DNA of 64,000 nt from RACS-047 sp031553855 (GCA_031553855.1 JAVBKW010000025.1:1-64000), one strand, 5' to 3'; counted from the first letter of the stretch, positions 17,266-26,269 are shown. Notes: a model not told the origin generated them from the letters alone. Program-made: numbers and translations.

Positions 17266-17266
17266 G
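17249..17266. promoter_or_regulatory. ARG-box-like operator (ArgR/AhrC)
   Basis: TATGAATAATTATGCAAG matches the Bacillus ARG box (CATGAATAAAAATGCAAG type) at 15 of 18 positions and is a near-palindrome TGAATAATTATGCA. It covers the -35 box and most of the spacer of the argC promoter, so bound ArgR with arginine would block polymerase. No argR gene is in the window. Confidence 0.75.
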
Positions 17267-17396
17267 CATTTATATATATAAAATATACGCCTTATCAGAA
17301 ATATTTTTAACGTTTGTTTAAAATGCACACAAAATAACCGGTTTTTTTAGTTAATATGTCATTGATAAAAACTATGCGTATGTAGTATAATAAATC

Positions 17397-17689
17397 TAAG
17401 GAAACGATGAATAAATATTTCAAGTGATTTTGCGGTAATTTTTAAGCACAAAATCGTCTTCTTTGCCGTAGCTAATAGCGAGCTATTCGCAAGGCAAAAA
17501 GGCAATTTGGTGCCAAAAAGACCGCAAAATCATCGAAACCCTTCAGGGCGATTGAATTTCGGTGTCTTTTCGGTGCTTACGGGCAGTATTGCCTTGAGAA
17601 TAGCTCGCTATTATCGGCGGCGATACTGCCCGAAAGCTCTCGAAAATTTTGCCGAAATTCTAATCGTATTTATTCAGCGTTTCCTTAAG
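17397..17689. mobile_element. MITE-like element, full copy
   Basis: About 293 bp bounded by terminal inverted repeats: TAAGGAAACGATGAATAAAT on the left (17397-17416) and, read from the other strand, CTTAAGGAAACGCTGAATAA on the right (to 17689). The inside folds into two long hairpins: GATTTTGCGGT with ACCGCAAAATC in the left half, and a right half where CGGGCAGTAT pairs with ATACTGCCCG and GAATTTCGG with CCGAAATTC. It codes for nothing convincing. Part copies lie at 26370, 36294 and 62043. No clear target duplication was identified. Confidence 0.75.
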
Positions 17690-17751
17690 TAAAAGCGTAA
17701 ATTTTTTAATGCGCTAAAATAAAATAATTTTAATCGGGGAGATGAAAGTAA

Positions 17752-19869
17752 ATGGCAAGTTTATCATTAAGGCACATCTACAAGATCTATCAGGGCGGCG
17801 TTAAAGCCGTAAGCGACTTCAACCTTGAAATCGACGATAAAGAATTCGTCGTTTTCGTAGGCCCGTCGGGTTGCGGTAAATCCACAACGCTTAGAATGGT
17901 CGCGGGGCTTGAAGAAATTTCCGCAGGCGAACTCTACATCGACGGCAAGCTTGTCAACGACGTAGAACCTAAAGACCGCGATATCGCGATGGTTTTCCAG
18001 AACTACGCGCTCTATCCGCACATGACAGTTTACGATAATATGGCGTTCGGCTTGCGTTTAAGAAAAATGAACTCTAAGGAAATCGACGCCCGCGTTCAGG
18101 AAGCCGCAGCGATTCTCGGCATCACGCCTCTGCTTTCGCGTAAGCCTAAAGCTCTTTCCGGCGGTCAGCGTCAGCGTGTTGCGCTCGGGCGTGCTATCGT
18201 GCGCGAGCCTAAGGTATTCCTTCTCGACGAGCCGCTCTCCAACCTCGACGCAAAGCTCCGCGTTCAGATGAGAACAGAAATCACAAAGCTTCACAATAAG
18301 CTTGCAACCACGTTTATTTATGTAACGCACGACCAGACCGAAGCTATGACGATGGGTACGAGGATCGTAGTTATGAAGGACGGTATCATCCAGCAGGCTG
18401 ACACCCCCCAGTGCTTATACGACAACCCCGACAACCTTTTTGTCGCATCGTTCTTAGGCTCGCCGCAGATGAACTTCTTCAAGGCGGTTATTCTTAAAGA
18501 AGGCGACAAGACGTTCGTTACGTTCGGCGAAAATAAAATCGAAGTTCCCCAGCTGCGCGCCCGCCGCTTGATGGATCACAGCTATTTCGGCAAGGACATC
18601 ATCATGGGCGTAAGGCCGGAAGATATCCACGACGAACCGGTATTTATCGAAAACTCGCCTGAAACCATCATCAAGGCTGAAATCGACGTTATCGAAAAGC
18701 TCGGTAACGAAACGATCCTCTATATGAAGGTTGACGGTAAAGAGGACTACACTATCGCAAGAATCGACGCTAGAAGCACGGCTGTCGCAGGCGAATCAGT
18801 CAAGCTCGCTATCGACGCTAAGCACATCCATTTCTTCGATCCTATAACGGAACTCACTATAATGGGCGTTCCCAAGGCAAATAAGATACCGGCTATGCTG
18901 TTGGCCGAGCCCGATAAGCTCACAGTACGCTTTGGCAACACTAAGATAGACCTTCCTTCGTCCGTTTCCGAAAGGCTTATTAATTACGACGCTATCAACA
19001 CTCAGGTCAATCTCGAAATAGCTCCCGGCGCGTTTGTAGATAAAGAAACCGCTGAAAGCGATGCTGAAAAGCAGTATTTCAAGCTTGAGGGAATAGTTGC
19101 GTTTACTGAAAAGTACCCGCGCTATACCGCCGCTTATGTTGCGGTAGCAGGCAAAACCGGCTATATCGTAGCTAAATTCCCTGTTGAATCAAACATTTCT
19201 TTCGATGATAAAGTAACGCTTTTCTGCGATGTTAACGACGTTCAGTTAAGAGACGTTAATACCAATTCCAAGCTCATCGCATCCAGAAGAATTACCGCTA
19301 ACTGCGCCGCCGCTAACGTTACCGTCAAAGAAAACGCTGCGACGATCGCGTTCGGCAAGTCTAAGCTTGTTATGGCCACTAACGACACTATTAAAGACAG
19401 CGGAACATACGATATCAGCCTTGATATGAACGCGTTCTCCTACAACGCCGCAGAAATCAAAGCTAATTCTAAAATGGTTGTTTCCGGAAAGATCATGGAC
19501 GCCGACGTTTTAGGCGACAAAACTCTCGTATACGCGGCTATCGACGGCATTAACGATTATTTGTGCGCAATTGTTGCCGACCCTGTTAACCTTAACGTTA
19601 ACGATAAGATCAAGCTTGCCGTTTCGGCATACGGCGTATCGTCGGGCAAAAAGCAGTCGCTTACAGAAGTGATCTTAGCTAAATCCGAGTCCGCTCCCGC
19701 TTACAAATTCACAGAGGAAAAAAAAGCTGAGAAAAAAGCGGCTCCCGCAGTTGAAGTTAAAGCGGAAGAAACGGCTGAAGTAGCCGCTGAAGCAACGGCA
19801 GCAACTCCCGCAGCTAAACCCGCAGCAAAGAAACCCGCTGCAAAAAAACCGGTCGCTAAGAAAGAATAG
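17752..19869 (+). CDS. MalK/UgpC/MsmX-type ABC ATPase with a long extra C-terminus
   Basis: 705 residues, about twice the family norm of 360-380. Residues 1-240 are the ATPase: Walker A GPSGCGKSTT, Q-loop AMVFQNYALYPHMTV, signature LSGGQRQRVALGRA, Walker B VFLLDEPLSNLDAKLR, switch His in VTHDQ. Residues 241-370 fit the usual TOBE regulatory domain. Residues 375-650 look like further TOBE/OB-type repeats, and the last 45 are Lys/Ala/Pro-rich. No permease or binding protein is nearby, so it may be a shared ATPase energising several sugar importers, as MsmX does. A GGGGAGATG site precedes the ATG. Confidence 0.85.
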   Translation: MASLSLRHIYKIYQGGVKAVSDFNLEIDDKEFVVFVGPSGCGKSTTLRMVAGLEEISAGELYIDGKLVNDVEPKDRDIAMVFQNYALYPHMTVYDNMAFGLRLRKMNSKEIDARVQEAAAILGITPLLSRKPKALSGGQRQRVALGRAIVREPKVFLLDEPLSNLDAKLRVQMRTEITKLHNKLATTFIYVTHDQTEAMTMGTRIVVMKDGIIQQADTPQCLYDNPDNLFVASFLGSPQMNFFKAVILKEGDKTFVTFGENKIEVPQLRARRLMDHSYFGKDIIMGVRPEDIHDEPVFIENSPETIIKAEIDVIEKLGNETILYMKVDGKEDYTIARIDARSTAVAGESVKLAIDAKHIHFFDPITELTIMGVPKANKIPAMLLAEPDKLTVRFGNTKIDLPSSVSERLINYDAINTQVNLEIAPGAFVDKETAESDAEKQYFKLEGIVAFTEKYPRYTAAYVAVAGKTGYIVAKFPVESNISFDDKVTLFCDVNDVQLRDVNTNSKLIASRRITANCAAANVTVKENAATIAFGKSKLVMATNDTIKDSGTYDISLDMNAFSYNAAEIKANSKMVVSGKIMDADVLGDKTLVYAAIDGINDYLCAIVADPVNLNVNDKIKLAVSAYGVSSGKKQSLTEVILAKSESAPAYKFTEEKKAEKKAAPAVEVKAEETAEVAAEATAATPAAKPAAKKPAAKKPVAKKE

Positions 19870-19898
19870 TTCAAGGTAAACAAACTAAATGAGGTTAA

Positions 19899-19937
19899 AA
19901 ACGGGGATATCCGAAATTGGGGTATCTCCGTTTTTTA
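19899..19937 (+). terminator. Rho-independent terminator
   Basis: ACGGGGATATCC pairs with GGGGTATCTCCGT, followed by TTTTTT, 30 bases after the ATPase stop. Confidence 0.85.
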
Positions 19938-20069
19938 GCCGCTCAATAGGGCTATTAAGAAAATCGAACAGATAAATAAGCTTTTAGGCAGCAAAATAAG
20001 CTTTTAAACAGGTATAAGAGAATCCGGATGCTTATCACTTTTCTTTAGCTGCTTTTTTGTAAAAAGGTA

Positions 20070-20098
20070 TTGCTTTTAAAAGGCTCTTGTGGTAGAAT
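20070..20098 (+). promoter_or_regulatory. Promoter of the 54-residue gene
   Basis: TTGCTT (20070-20075), 17-base spacer, TAGAAT (20093-20098). Confidence 0.6.
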
Positions 20099-20123
20099 AG
20101 TCAAACAGTAGGAGTTGTATATT

Positions 20124-20288
20124 ATGGAACTTAACAGTGAACAAAAAGCAACGGAAGCTAAGGTAAATGCCGATAAACCGCAGGAAGTGAAAATAGACGT
20201 TTTAAAAGATTTAGGCAAAGGCCTGTTCGACGTCGTCATTGCCACCTGTTCGGAAAAAGAACATATAACGCCCGAACGGGAGGACTGA
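20124..20288 (+). CDS. Small acidic protein of 54 residues, unknown
   Basis: A short frame starting MELNSEQKATEAKVNADKPQ and ending TCSEKEHITPERED. It has its own promoter, a TAGGAG ribosome site 10 bases before the ATG, and its own terminator, which together make it a likely real gene. The centre DVLKDLGKGLFDVVIATCSE could be a short amphipathic helix. No family is recognised, and it has no membrane segment. Confidence 0.6.
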   Translation: MELNSEQKATEAKVNADKPQEVKIDVLKDLGKGLFDVVIATCSEKEHITPERED

Positions 20289-20325
20289 CCTGCTTTTGAA
20301 TAAGCGGATCACAATATCTAAATTA

Positions 20326-20363
20326 CAAAAAAGCGGAACTTTTTACGGGTTCCGTTTTTTTTT
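20326..20363 (+). terminator. Rho-independent terminator
   Basis: GCGGAAC and GTTCCGT pair across a short loop and are followed by a run of nine T. It ends the 54-residue gene's transcript. Confidence 0.75.
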
Positions 20364-20434
20364 AAATAGAATAAAAGTAGAATAAAAGGCTGAATAAAAG
20401 GCTGAATAAAAGATACTTAAATTTGCGTTTGTTC

Positions 20435-20463
20435 TTGACAAGCCTTATAAAACTTGATACACT
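20435..20463 (+). promoter_or_regulatory. Promoter of the lipoprotein gene
   Basis: TTGACA (20435-20440), 17-base spacer, TACACT (20458-20463). Just upstream (20377-20412) the word AAAAGGCTGAAT is repeated in tandem two to three times. Confidence 0.55.
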
Positions 20464-20507
20464 AAAATGTAATAATTGCGGTTAAACAACCGCTCGAAGG
20501 GGAAAAT

Positions 20508-21560
20508 ATGGATAAAAGTAAAAGTATCTTAACAAAAAGTCTTGTTTTGATGATAATCTCCATGATTGTTTTTATGTTTACCGCATGCGGAGAAAATCAA
20601 AAAACCTATACGGTAAGCTTTGACGCTAACGGCGGCTCAGGCACAATGGCAAGCCAGACCTTTACGGAAAATGCCGCACAAAATCTTAAAACAAACGCTT
20701 TTACTAAGGACGGCCGCTACTTTTTGGGGTGGGCGACAAGCGCAGACGGAAGCGCGCTATATGCCAACGGGGCAGCTTATACCGCAACTGCAGATACAAC
20801 GCTGTATGCGGTGTGGAATGAAGCGCAACCCGTGATAGCGGACTATATCCCTATGGCGTCTAAGGTGTCTGTAGGCGGCTCGGCATTTTTTACAACATAT
20901 TATACTGCAAACATTGATGGGACGTTATATTACGGAACGATGGTCAAAATCGATACCGTAAGCGGCAAAGATTATCAACTGACCGTTTCCGACACGACGG
21001 TTTACGGCTGGATCCTCTGTGACTCCGAAGGTGAAGAGTTAGCTACCGGATTGTTTTCTGGCGGGAAAGGAAAGTTTACGGCAGAAAGCGGCACATCGTA
21101 TGTACTTATAGGCTTTGAACAAGCGCCCGGCGGTTCTTTTACGGTAGAAGCGGCCAATTATGTCGCCACGCCCGGAGAGTCGGACAAGTACGCGATCACC
21201 TTAACAATAGGCGCTGCAACGGGTGTCAAAACACTAAAAAGCTACAATCAGACATGGTATGCGATTACCGTCCCCGATGACGGCAAAACCTACGGACTTA
21301 CCGTTACCATGACGGGCACAACCAACAATCTGGTGGTATATTTGTTCGGAAAAAAATCCGACGGCTCGGCAGACAGGCAGAACTATAAGTTTTCCTATGC
21401 GAGCGCAACGGCAACCGCGGCGTTCAATAATTTTAAGTTTGGCAACGTTTCCTCAATACAGGGCACGGATCCGTTTACAGGCGCGGGGCAATACTATGTT
21501 TCGGTCATGGCAAGCGGCGCGGAGTACTCCTACAATCTGATGTTTACAGAAATTCAATAA
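20508..21560 (+). CDS. Surface lipoprotein with an InlB B-type repeat
   Basis: 350 residues. The N-terminus is a lipoprotein signal: basic start, hydrophobic LVLMIISMIVFMF, lipobox FTAC with the modified Cys at residue 27. Residues 33-105 match one Listeria-Bacteroides (InlB B) repeat: VSFDANGGSGTM, GWATSADGS, and DTTLYAVW. The remaining 240 residues look like beta-sandwich, with two halves that may be related (a PPC-like YAITVPDDGKTYGLTVTM stretch near 255). It is expected on the outer face of the membrane; ligand unknown. A weak GAAGGGG site precedes the ATG. Confidence 0.8.
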   Translation: MDKSKSILTKSLVLMIISMIVFMFTACGENQKTYTVSFDANGGSGTMASQTFTENAAQNLKTNAFTKDGRYFLGWATSADGSALYANGAAYTATADTTLYAVWNEAQPVIADYIPMASKVSVGGSAFFTTYYTANIDGTLYYGTMVKIDTVSGKDYQLTVSDTTVYGWILCDSEGEELATGLFSGGKGKFTAESGTSYVLIGFEQAPGGSFTVEAANYVATPGESDKYAITLTIGAATGVKTLKSYNQTWYAITVPDDGKTYGLTVTMTGTTNNLVVYLFGKKSDGSADRQNYKFSYASATATAAFNNFKFGNVSSIQGTDPFTGAGQYYVSVMASGAEYSYNLMFTEIQ

Positions 21561-21629
21561 TAAGGCTCCATACAAGAGATTACTGAAAAAGTCATTACTG
21601 TTCTAAGGGGGCGGCAGACAGATTATTTC

Positions 21630-21668
21630 AAATAAAACCGCCGTATGCGCAGTAAAAGGTACGGCGGT
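21630..21668 (-). terminator. Rho-independent terminator for the ZIP gene
   Basis: ACCGCCGTA (21637-21645) pairs perfectly with TACGGCGGT (21660-21668). On the reverse strand it is followed by TTTTATTT. Confidence 0.75.
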
Positions 21669-21714
21669 GAGAGAGAAGTGTGTAGCGTGCAGTTCCTGCT
21701 CGATTAGTAAATAG

Positions 21715-22509
21715 TCATCCTAAAGCAACGTCTAATATCATCATCAGCACAAATCCCGCAATACAGCCGATGGTTGAAAAGTTTTTATTCTCGTTCGACT
21801 CAGGTAAAAGCTCCGCCGCGACTACCGCTATCATAGCTCCGGCGGAGAACGCAAGCGCAAAAGGCAACAGAGAACGGACTGCGGAGGCTAAAAAAAAGCC
21901 TAACATACAGGCGAGGGGCTCAACGATGCCGCTTGCCTGACCGTAGAAAAACGCTTTGCCGCGGCTCATTCCGTCGCGCCGGAGCGGGATAGAAACGGAC
22001 GCGCCCTCCGGAAAGTTTTGCAGTCCTATCCCCATAGCAAGCAGCAGCGCGCCTATGATTTCCGCGCCCGGTACGCCGCTTGCAAACGCGCCGAACGCAA
22101 CCCCGACGGATAAGCCCTCGGGAATATTGTGCAGCGTGATAGAAAGCACTAATAAAAAACTGCGGTTATGTTTGTTTTTTAAGCCTAAATCGTCTTTTCT
22201 GCTGAACTTTTCGAGCATAACGCCGGCAATAACGACGAAAACGCCGCCGAATATGAACCCGATTGCGGGGTAGAGCCATTTGATATATCCAAGAGCGGAA
22301 GAAAGCTCGATAGAGGGGGACAGCAAGGACCAAAATGAAGCCGCGATCATTACGCCCGCGGCAAAGCCTATCATTGTGTTAAGTATACGTTTGTTAACTT
22401 TTTTGAAGAAAAATACTGTCGCCGCGCCTAATGCTGTTACGCCGTATGTGAACAGGCTGCAAAAAAGAGCCAGCAGCCAAATGGGCAATCCATATAAAAA
22501 ATCAAGCAT
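21715..22509 (-). CDS. ZIP-family divalent metal transporter
   Basis: 264 residues and about eight membrane segments. The ZIP metal motifs are clear: HNIPEGLSVGVAFG in segment 4 and QNFPEGASVSIPLR in segment 5 (Gln replaces the usual His or Asn at the first position), with GIVEPLA following. The family brings zinc, iron or manganese into the cytoplasm. It is monocistronic. The ATG at 22509 is preceded by GAGGTACTAAG, giving a fair ribosome site. Metal specificity is not deducible. Confidence 0.9.
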   Translation of the reverse strand: MLDFLYGLPIWLLALFCSLFTYGVTALGAATVFFFKKVNKRILNTMIGFAAGVMIAASFWSLLSPSIELSSALGYIKWLYPAIGFIFGGVFVVIAGVMLEKFSRKDDLGLKNKHNRSFLLVLSITLHNIPEGLSVGVAFGAFASGVPGAEIIGALLLAMGIGLQNFPEGASVSIPLRRDGMSRGKAFFYGQASGIVEPLACMLGFFLASAVRSLLPFALAFSAGAMIAVVAAELLPESNENKNFSTIGCIAGFVLMMILDVALG

Positions 22510-22862
22510 CCTTAGTACCTCTTTTGTTGTCTACTCCTATCATATGCGCATAAGAGGGGAGAGGTTTACAAAGCCGAAATAATTGTTAAAAAAACACCCA
22601 AAACTTTCAAAATACTTATAACACCCAAACAAAATACTCAAAACACCCAAAACCGCCAAACCAATTAAACCACTTAAAAGTTTATTTGGAGGGGAGCGCG
22701 AGGGGAACCTTTTTTGTAAAAAAGGTTCCCCTCGTAAAATCTTCATCAAAAAAAGGTTTCCCTCGCAAATTATCTCAAAAAAACCTTGTCAAGTTTTGTT
22801 GCGCGGTTTATTTTTTTTATTTTGTTGCTGCGTATTTTCAAAAGCAAAAAAATGTGATAGAA
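22510..22862. other. Intergenic region with a 17-bp perfect hairpin
   Basis: Positions 22580-22675 are a low-complexity A/C-rich tract in which ACACCCAAA recurs three times. At 22699-22734 CGAGGGGAACCTTTTTT pairs perfectly with AAAAAAGGTTCCCCTCG around a 2-base loop, and a near copy of the right arm follows at 22747-22765. No T-run follows on either side. Confidence 0.6.
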
Positions 22863-22869
22863 TATAATT

Positions 22870-24198
22870 ATGGAGTATCCGGTAAAAATTCAAACGGTTG
22901 AGGATAAGATGCGCATCTTAACAGAGGGCGCAAAGTTTGACGTGTCCTGCTCCTCTTCCAATAGTAACAGGGGAGCTGTAAAGGGCTCGCTGGGGACTTG
23001 CCATATCGCCGGAGTCTGCCATTCGTTCACAGCCGACGGACGCTGCATTTCACTTTTGAAGTTACTAATGACGAACAACTGCGAGTTTGATTGTCATTAC
23101 TGCGTAAACCGCCGCTCAAACGATATCGAAAGGGCAAGGTTAGAGCCTGAAGAAATCTGCCAGATTGTTATTGGCTTATATAAACGCAACTATATCGAGG
23201 GTCTTTTTCTTTCAAGCGCGGTCGATAAAAGCCCCGACGCTACTATGCAAAAGCTTGTCGAAACGCTCACGCTTTTGCGCAATAAATACAAATTCCGCGC
23301 ATACATCCATATAAAGTCGATACCCGGAGCCTCTGATCATCTTGTGGACGAGGCGGCAAAGCTGGCAGACAGAATGAGCGTGAATATTGAGCTGCCAAGC
23401 GAAAACAGCCTCAAAATCCTTGCCCCGCAGAAAAAAAAGGAAATGCTCGTAAAACCCATGCGCCGTCTTGCCGATATTTACGTAAACGAGCAGGCCGAAA
23501 AAGGAAAATACCGCGCATCCGTCCTTCCCGCAGGGCAAACGACGCAAATGATAATCGGCGCAAGCCCCGACAGCGACGGCCAGATAATCCGCCTCTCTCA
23601 GGCGCTTTACAACAACTTTGCTTTAAAAAGGGTCTATTATTCGGCGTACATTCCCGTCAACCACGGCATAAGCACCTTGCCCGCAGTCCCGCCGGATCTG
23701 CGGCGTGAAAACCGCCTTTATCAGGCGGACTGGCTGCTGCGTTTTTACGGGTTCAACGCCGAAGAGCTTGTGCCGCCCGGCGTCAATTTTTCGCTCGACG
23801 TCGATCCCAAATGCGACTGGGCGCTCAGGAACATCGATAAATTTCCGGTCGAGATAAATACGGCAAGCTACGAAATGCTGCTAAGAGTTCCGGGAATAGG
23901 AGTAAAAAACGCTTTTAGGATAATAAAGGCGCGTCAGCATTCCGTTCTCACGTTCGACTCTCTTAAAAAAATGCGGATCGTTATGCCTAAATCCGTCTAT
24001 TTCGTAACTGCAAACGGCGAATACCGCGGTCTTGGCGACAAGCCCGACCTGATACGCTTAAAGCTTACCGGAAAAACCGACCGGCTATTGTTAAGCTCCT
24101 CCAAAGGCGGTATCCAAACCTCGATTTTCGATAATCAGCAGCCGCAATTGGATCCGCTGTTCGACGGGGATGCAGGTACGGTGTTCGGCGAATTGTGA
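22870..24198 (+). CDS. Radical SAM protein, putative DNA modification/repair (TIGR03916 type)
   Basis: 442 residues. The iron-sulfur motif is C-x3-C-x2-C in NCEFDCHYCVNRRSND near residue 75, and the N-terminal GAKFDVSCSSSNSNRG and GTCHIAGVCHSF blocks are typical of the family described as a putative DNA modification/repair radical SAM protein. Residues 335-375 hold a helix-hairpin-helix (NTASYEMLLRVPGIGVKNAF), consistent with DNA contact. The DUF4130 partner lies 128 bases downstream. An ATG at 22909 with GAGGAT before it is an alternative start; 22870 lies 6 bases after TAGAAT and would be leaderless. Confidence 0.85.
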   Translation: MEYPVKIQTVEDKMRILTEGAKFDVSCSSSNSNRGAVKGSLGTCHIAGVCHSFTADGRCISLLKLLMTNNCEFDCHYCVNRRSNDIERARLEPEEICQIVIGLYKRNYIEGLFLSSAVDKSPDATMQKLVETLTLLRNKYKFRAYIHIKSIPGASDHLVDEAAKLADRMSVNIELPSENSLKILAPQKKKEMLVKPMRRLADIYVNEQAEKGKYRASVLPAGQTTQMIIGASPDSDGQIIRLSQALYNNFALKRVYYSAYIPVNHGISTLPAVPPDLRRENRLYQADWLLRFYGFNAEELVPPGVNFSLDVDPKCDWALRNIDKFPVEINTASYEMLLRVPGIGVKNAFRIIKARQHSVLTFDSLKKMRIVMPKSVYFVTANGEYRGLGDKPDLIRLKLTGKTDRLLLSSSKGGIQTSIFDNQQPQLDPLFDGDAGTVFGEL

Positions 24199-24326
24199 TG
24201 AAGGAACATTCTTCGTTTATTACAGGCTGCGCTTGCCTTGCCTAGTTGATTGAGTATCAAATATATAGCTGCGCTTGCTTTGCCTTGCTCAAATCGCCGG
24301 TTTTTGCCATTTTGGAGAAACGTTAT

Positions 24327-25058
24327 ATGAACTATTTAGTATGTCAGCCCAGTTTCGTCGGGTTTCTCACCGCCGTATATGATAGCTACTATGAAAATAA
24401 AAATACTCAAGGCATCGTCGGCGATCCTAACCTTTGTTTGCTCACCGATACTTTTATCACTTCTTTTGAGGATGTGGAAAAGGCGAGGAAGGTGAGGGCG
24501 GGGATAATAAAAAAAGGCGGCCGCCACTTTTACGATAACGTCGCCGATGCATACAGAAGCTGTAATCCCGACAAGGAAAGGATAATTTTTGAATACTTAA
24601 AGCTGTTTTTTAAATGCGGCAAACAAATAGCGGAATATTTCGACAACAAAGACGTTATCGCGTTCAACGACGTTTTAAATAAAGTCCGGTTCGAGCTGCA
24701 CCGCATTCCCGCGTTCATCCGCCTTCAGGAAATGGAGAACGGGATTTTCTACGGCTATTATAGCTCCGATAACGATCTTTTAGAGCCGGTAGTCCGCGAG
24801 CTTATGCCGAGATTCAACACTATGAAATTCGTCGTCCATGACTACAAACGCCGTAAAATGGCGTTCTATGACGGCGAAACGATACATTATTCCTTAGCGC
24901 CCGAGGATATAGAAATCACTTTAAGCAAAGAGGAGCTGTTTTTTCAAAACATCTGGAAACAGTATCATAATAACGTAGCCATAAAGGAACGCACGAATTA
25001 TAAGCAGCAGCGGGCGTTCGCGCCGAAAAAGTACCGTCATTTTATGCTGGAATTTTGA
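24327..25058 (+). CDS. DUF4130 (TIGR03915) DNA-metabolism protein linked to the radical SAM enzyme
   Basis: 243 residues from the ATG at 24327, which has GGAG 10 bases upstream; a longer reading to 24246 lacks support. The family begins with a short beta strand like MNYLVCQPSFVGFLTAVYDSY and ends with a basic region (NYKQQRAFAPKKYRHFMLEF), both visible. In many bacteria it is encoded next to the TIGR03916 radical SAM protein and is sometimes fused to uracil-DNA glycosylase, hence its presumed role in DNA repair. No glycosylase domain is fused here. Confidence 0.85.
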   Translation: MNYLVCQPSFVGFLTAVYDSYYENKNTQGIVGDPNLCLLTDTFITSFEDVEKARKVRAGIIKKGGRHFYDNVADAYRSCNPDKERIIFEYLKLFFKCGKQIAEYFDNKDVIAFNDVLNKVRFELHRIPAFIRLQEMENGIFYGYYSSDNDLLEPVVRELMPRFNTMKFVVHDYKRRKMAFYDGETIHYSLAPEDIEITLSKEELFFQNIWKQYHNNVAIKERTNYKQQRAFAPKKYRHFMLEF

Positions 25059-25224
25059 CACCGCCGGCGATCAAATGACATATAATGAATAACTTTTAAA
25101 GATTAAAAATGTGCTGAACTAAAAATACAAATGATCAAGGCGGCATAATTATTGCAAAGCTTGCCCGTTTTTGTTATAATTTAAAAAAGTTTAGCTTTAT
25201 AAAGAAATCGGCGGAATAAAAATA

Positions 25225-26269
25225 ATGACAAAGCAAAAATTCAATAAAATAATTATGTATCTGGCATCGGATGGCAAAACAAAAATTGCCGTTAATATTG
25301 ATCCTGAATTTGAAACCGTATGGCTTACACAGGCACAGATGGCTGAACTTTTCCAGTCAACTAAACAAAACATAAGTTTACATATTAGTAACATTTTTAA
25401 AGAAGGAGAACTTGATGCAAATTCAGTTGTCAAGGATTTCTTGACAACTGCCGCTGACGGCAAAGACTATGCTACGAAACATTATAATCTTGACGTTATT
25501 ATTTCTGTAGGATATCGTATAAAGTCGCTTAGAGGCACGCAGTTCAGAATTTGGGCAACGAAGGTTTTACATGAATACTTGCAAAAAGGTTTTGCAATCA
25601 ACGACGATCTGCTAAAGCAAGCGGGCGGCGGTAATTATTTCAAAGAGCTTTTAGAACGTATCCGCGATATCCGTTCAAGCGAAAAGGTATTTTACAGACA
25701 AGTTTTAAATTTATTTGCTACGAGCATTGATTATGACGCAAAATCCGAACAGCAGATAAATTTTTCAAGGTCATGCAAAACAAGTTGCTTTGGGCGACAA
25801 GCGACAGACCGCTGCCGAGCTTATAGTTGATAGGGCAAACGCTGAATTGCAGTTTATGGGTTTGACAGCGTTTAAAGGAGCACGTCCTATGAAATCAGAG
25901 GTTACCGTTGCGAAAAACTATCTTACAGAAAAAGAAATAGCTGTGCTAAACCGCATGGTTTCCGCGTATTTTGATATTGCGGAATTAAGAGCTATTGAAC
26001 ATGAACCTATGTATATGCGGGATTGGGTGGCGCAATTAGATGAGTTTATAAAACTAAACCGTAAAGAAATACTTACGCATGCGGGCAGAATAACAAGTGC
26101 CGAAGCTGAGGCACGGGTTTTAAGCGAATATGCAAAATATAAGGAAAAGGCAAGCGAGGAATTGACGCAGGTCGAGCGAGATTTTCTTGACAGGATCCAT
26201 AGGACATACCAGTTATTAGAGCGTAAAACAGCTGCGAAAAATAATATCGAAAAAGATGGAGAATCATGA
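25225..26269 (+). pseudogene. RhuM-family gene broken by frameshifts
   Basis: The protein of the RhuM (virulence-associated/phage-type) family is spread over three frames. Frame 1 runs from the ATG at 25225 to SIDYDAKSEQQ near 25757; frame 0 then gives FFKVMQNKLLWATSD (25761-25805); frame 2 continues TAAELIVDRANAELQFMGLT through to KKN...ES at 26269. Each piece matches the family in order, so two small indels have split one gene of about 340 codons. RhuM proteins are of uncertain function and often near mobile DNA. A promoter (TTGCAA-N17-TATAAT ending near 25180) remains. Confidence 0.8.

Noticed and set aside
17507..17692. 61-codon frame in the MITE-like element
   Set aside because: Inside hairpin-forming non-coding repeat, no ribosome site.
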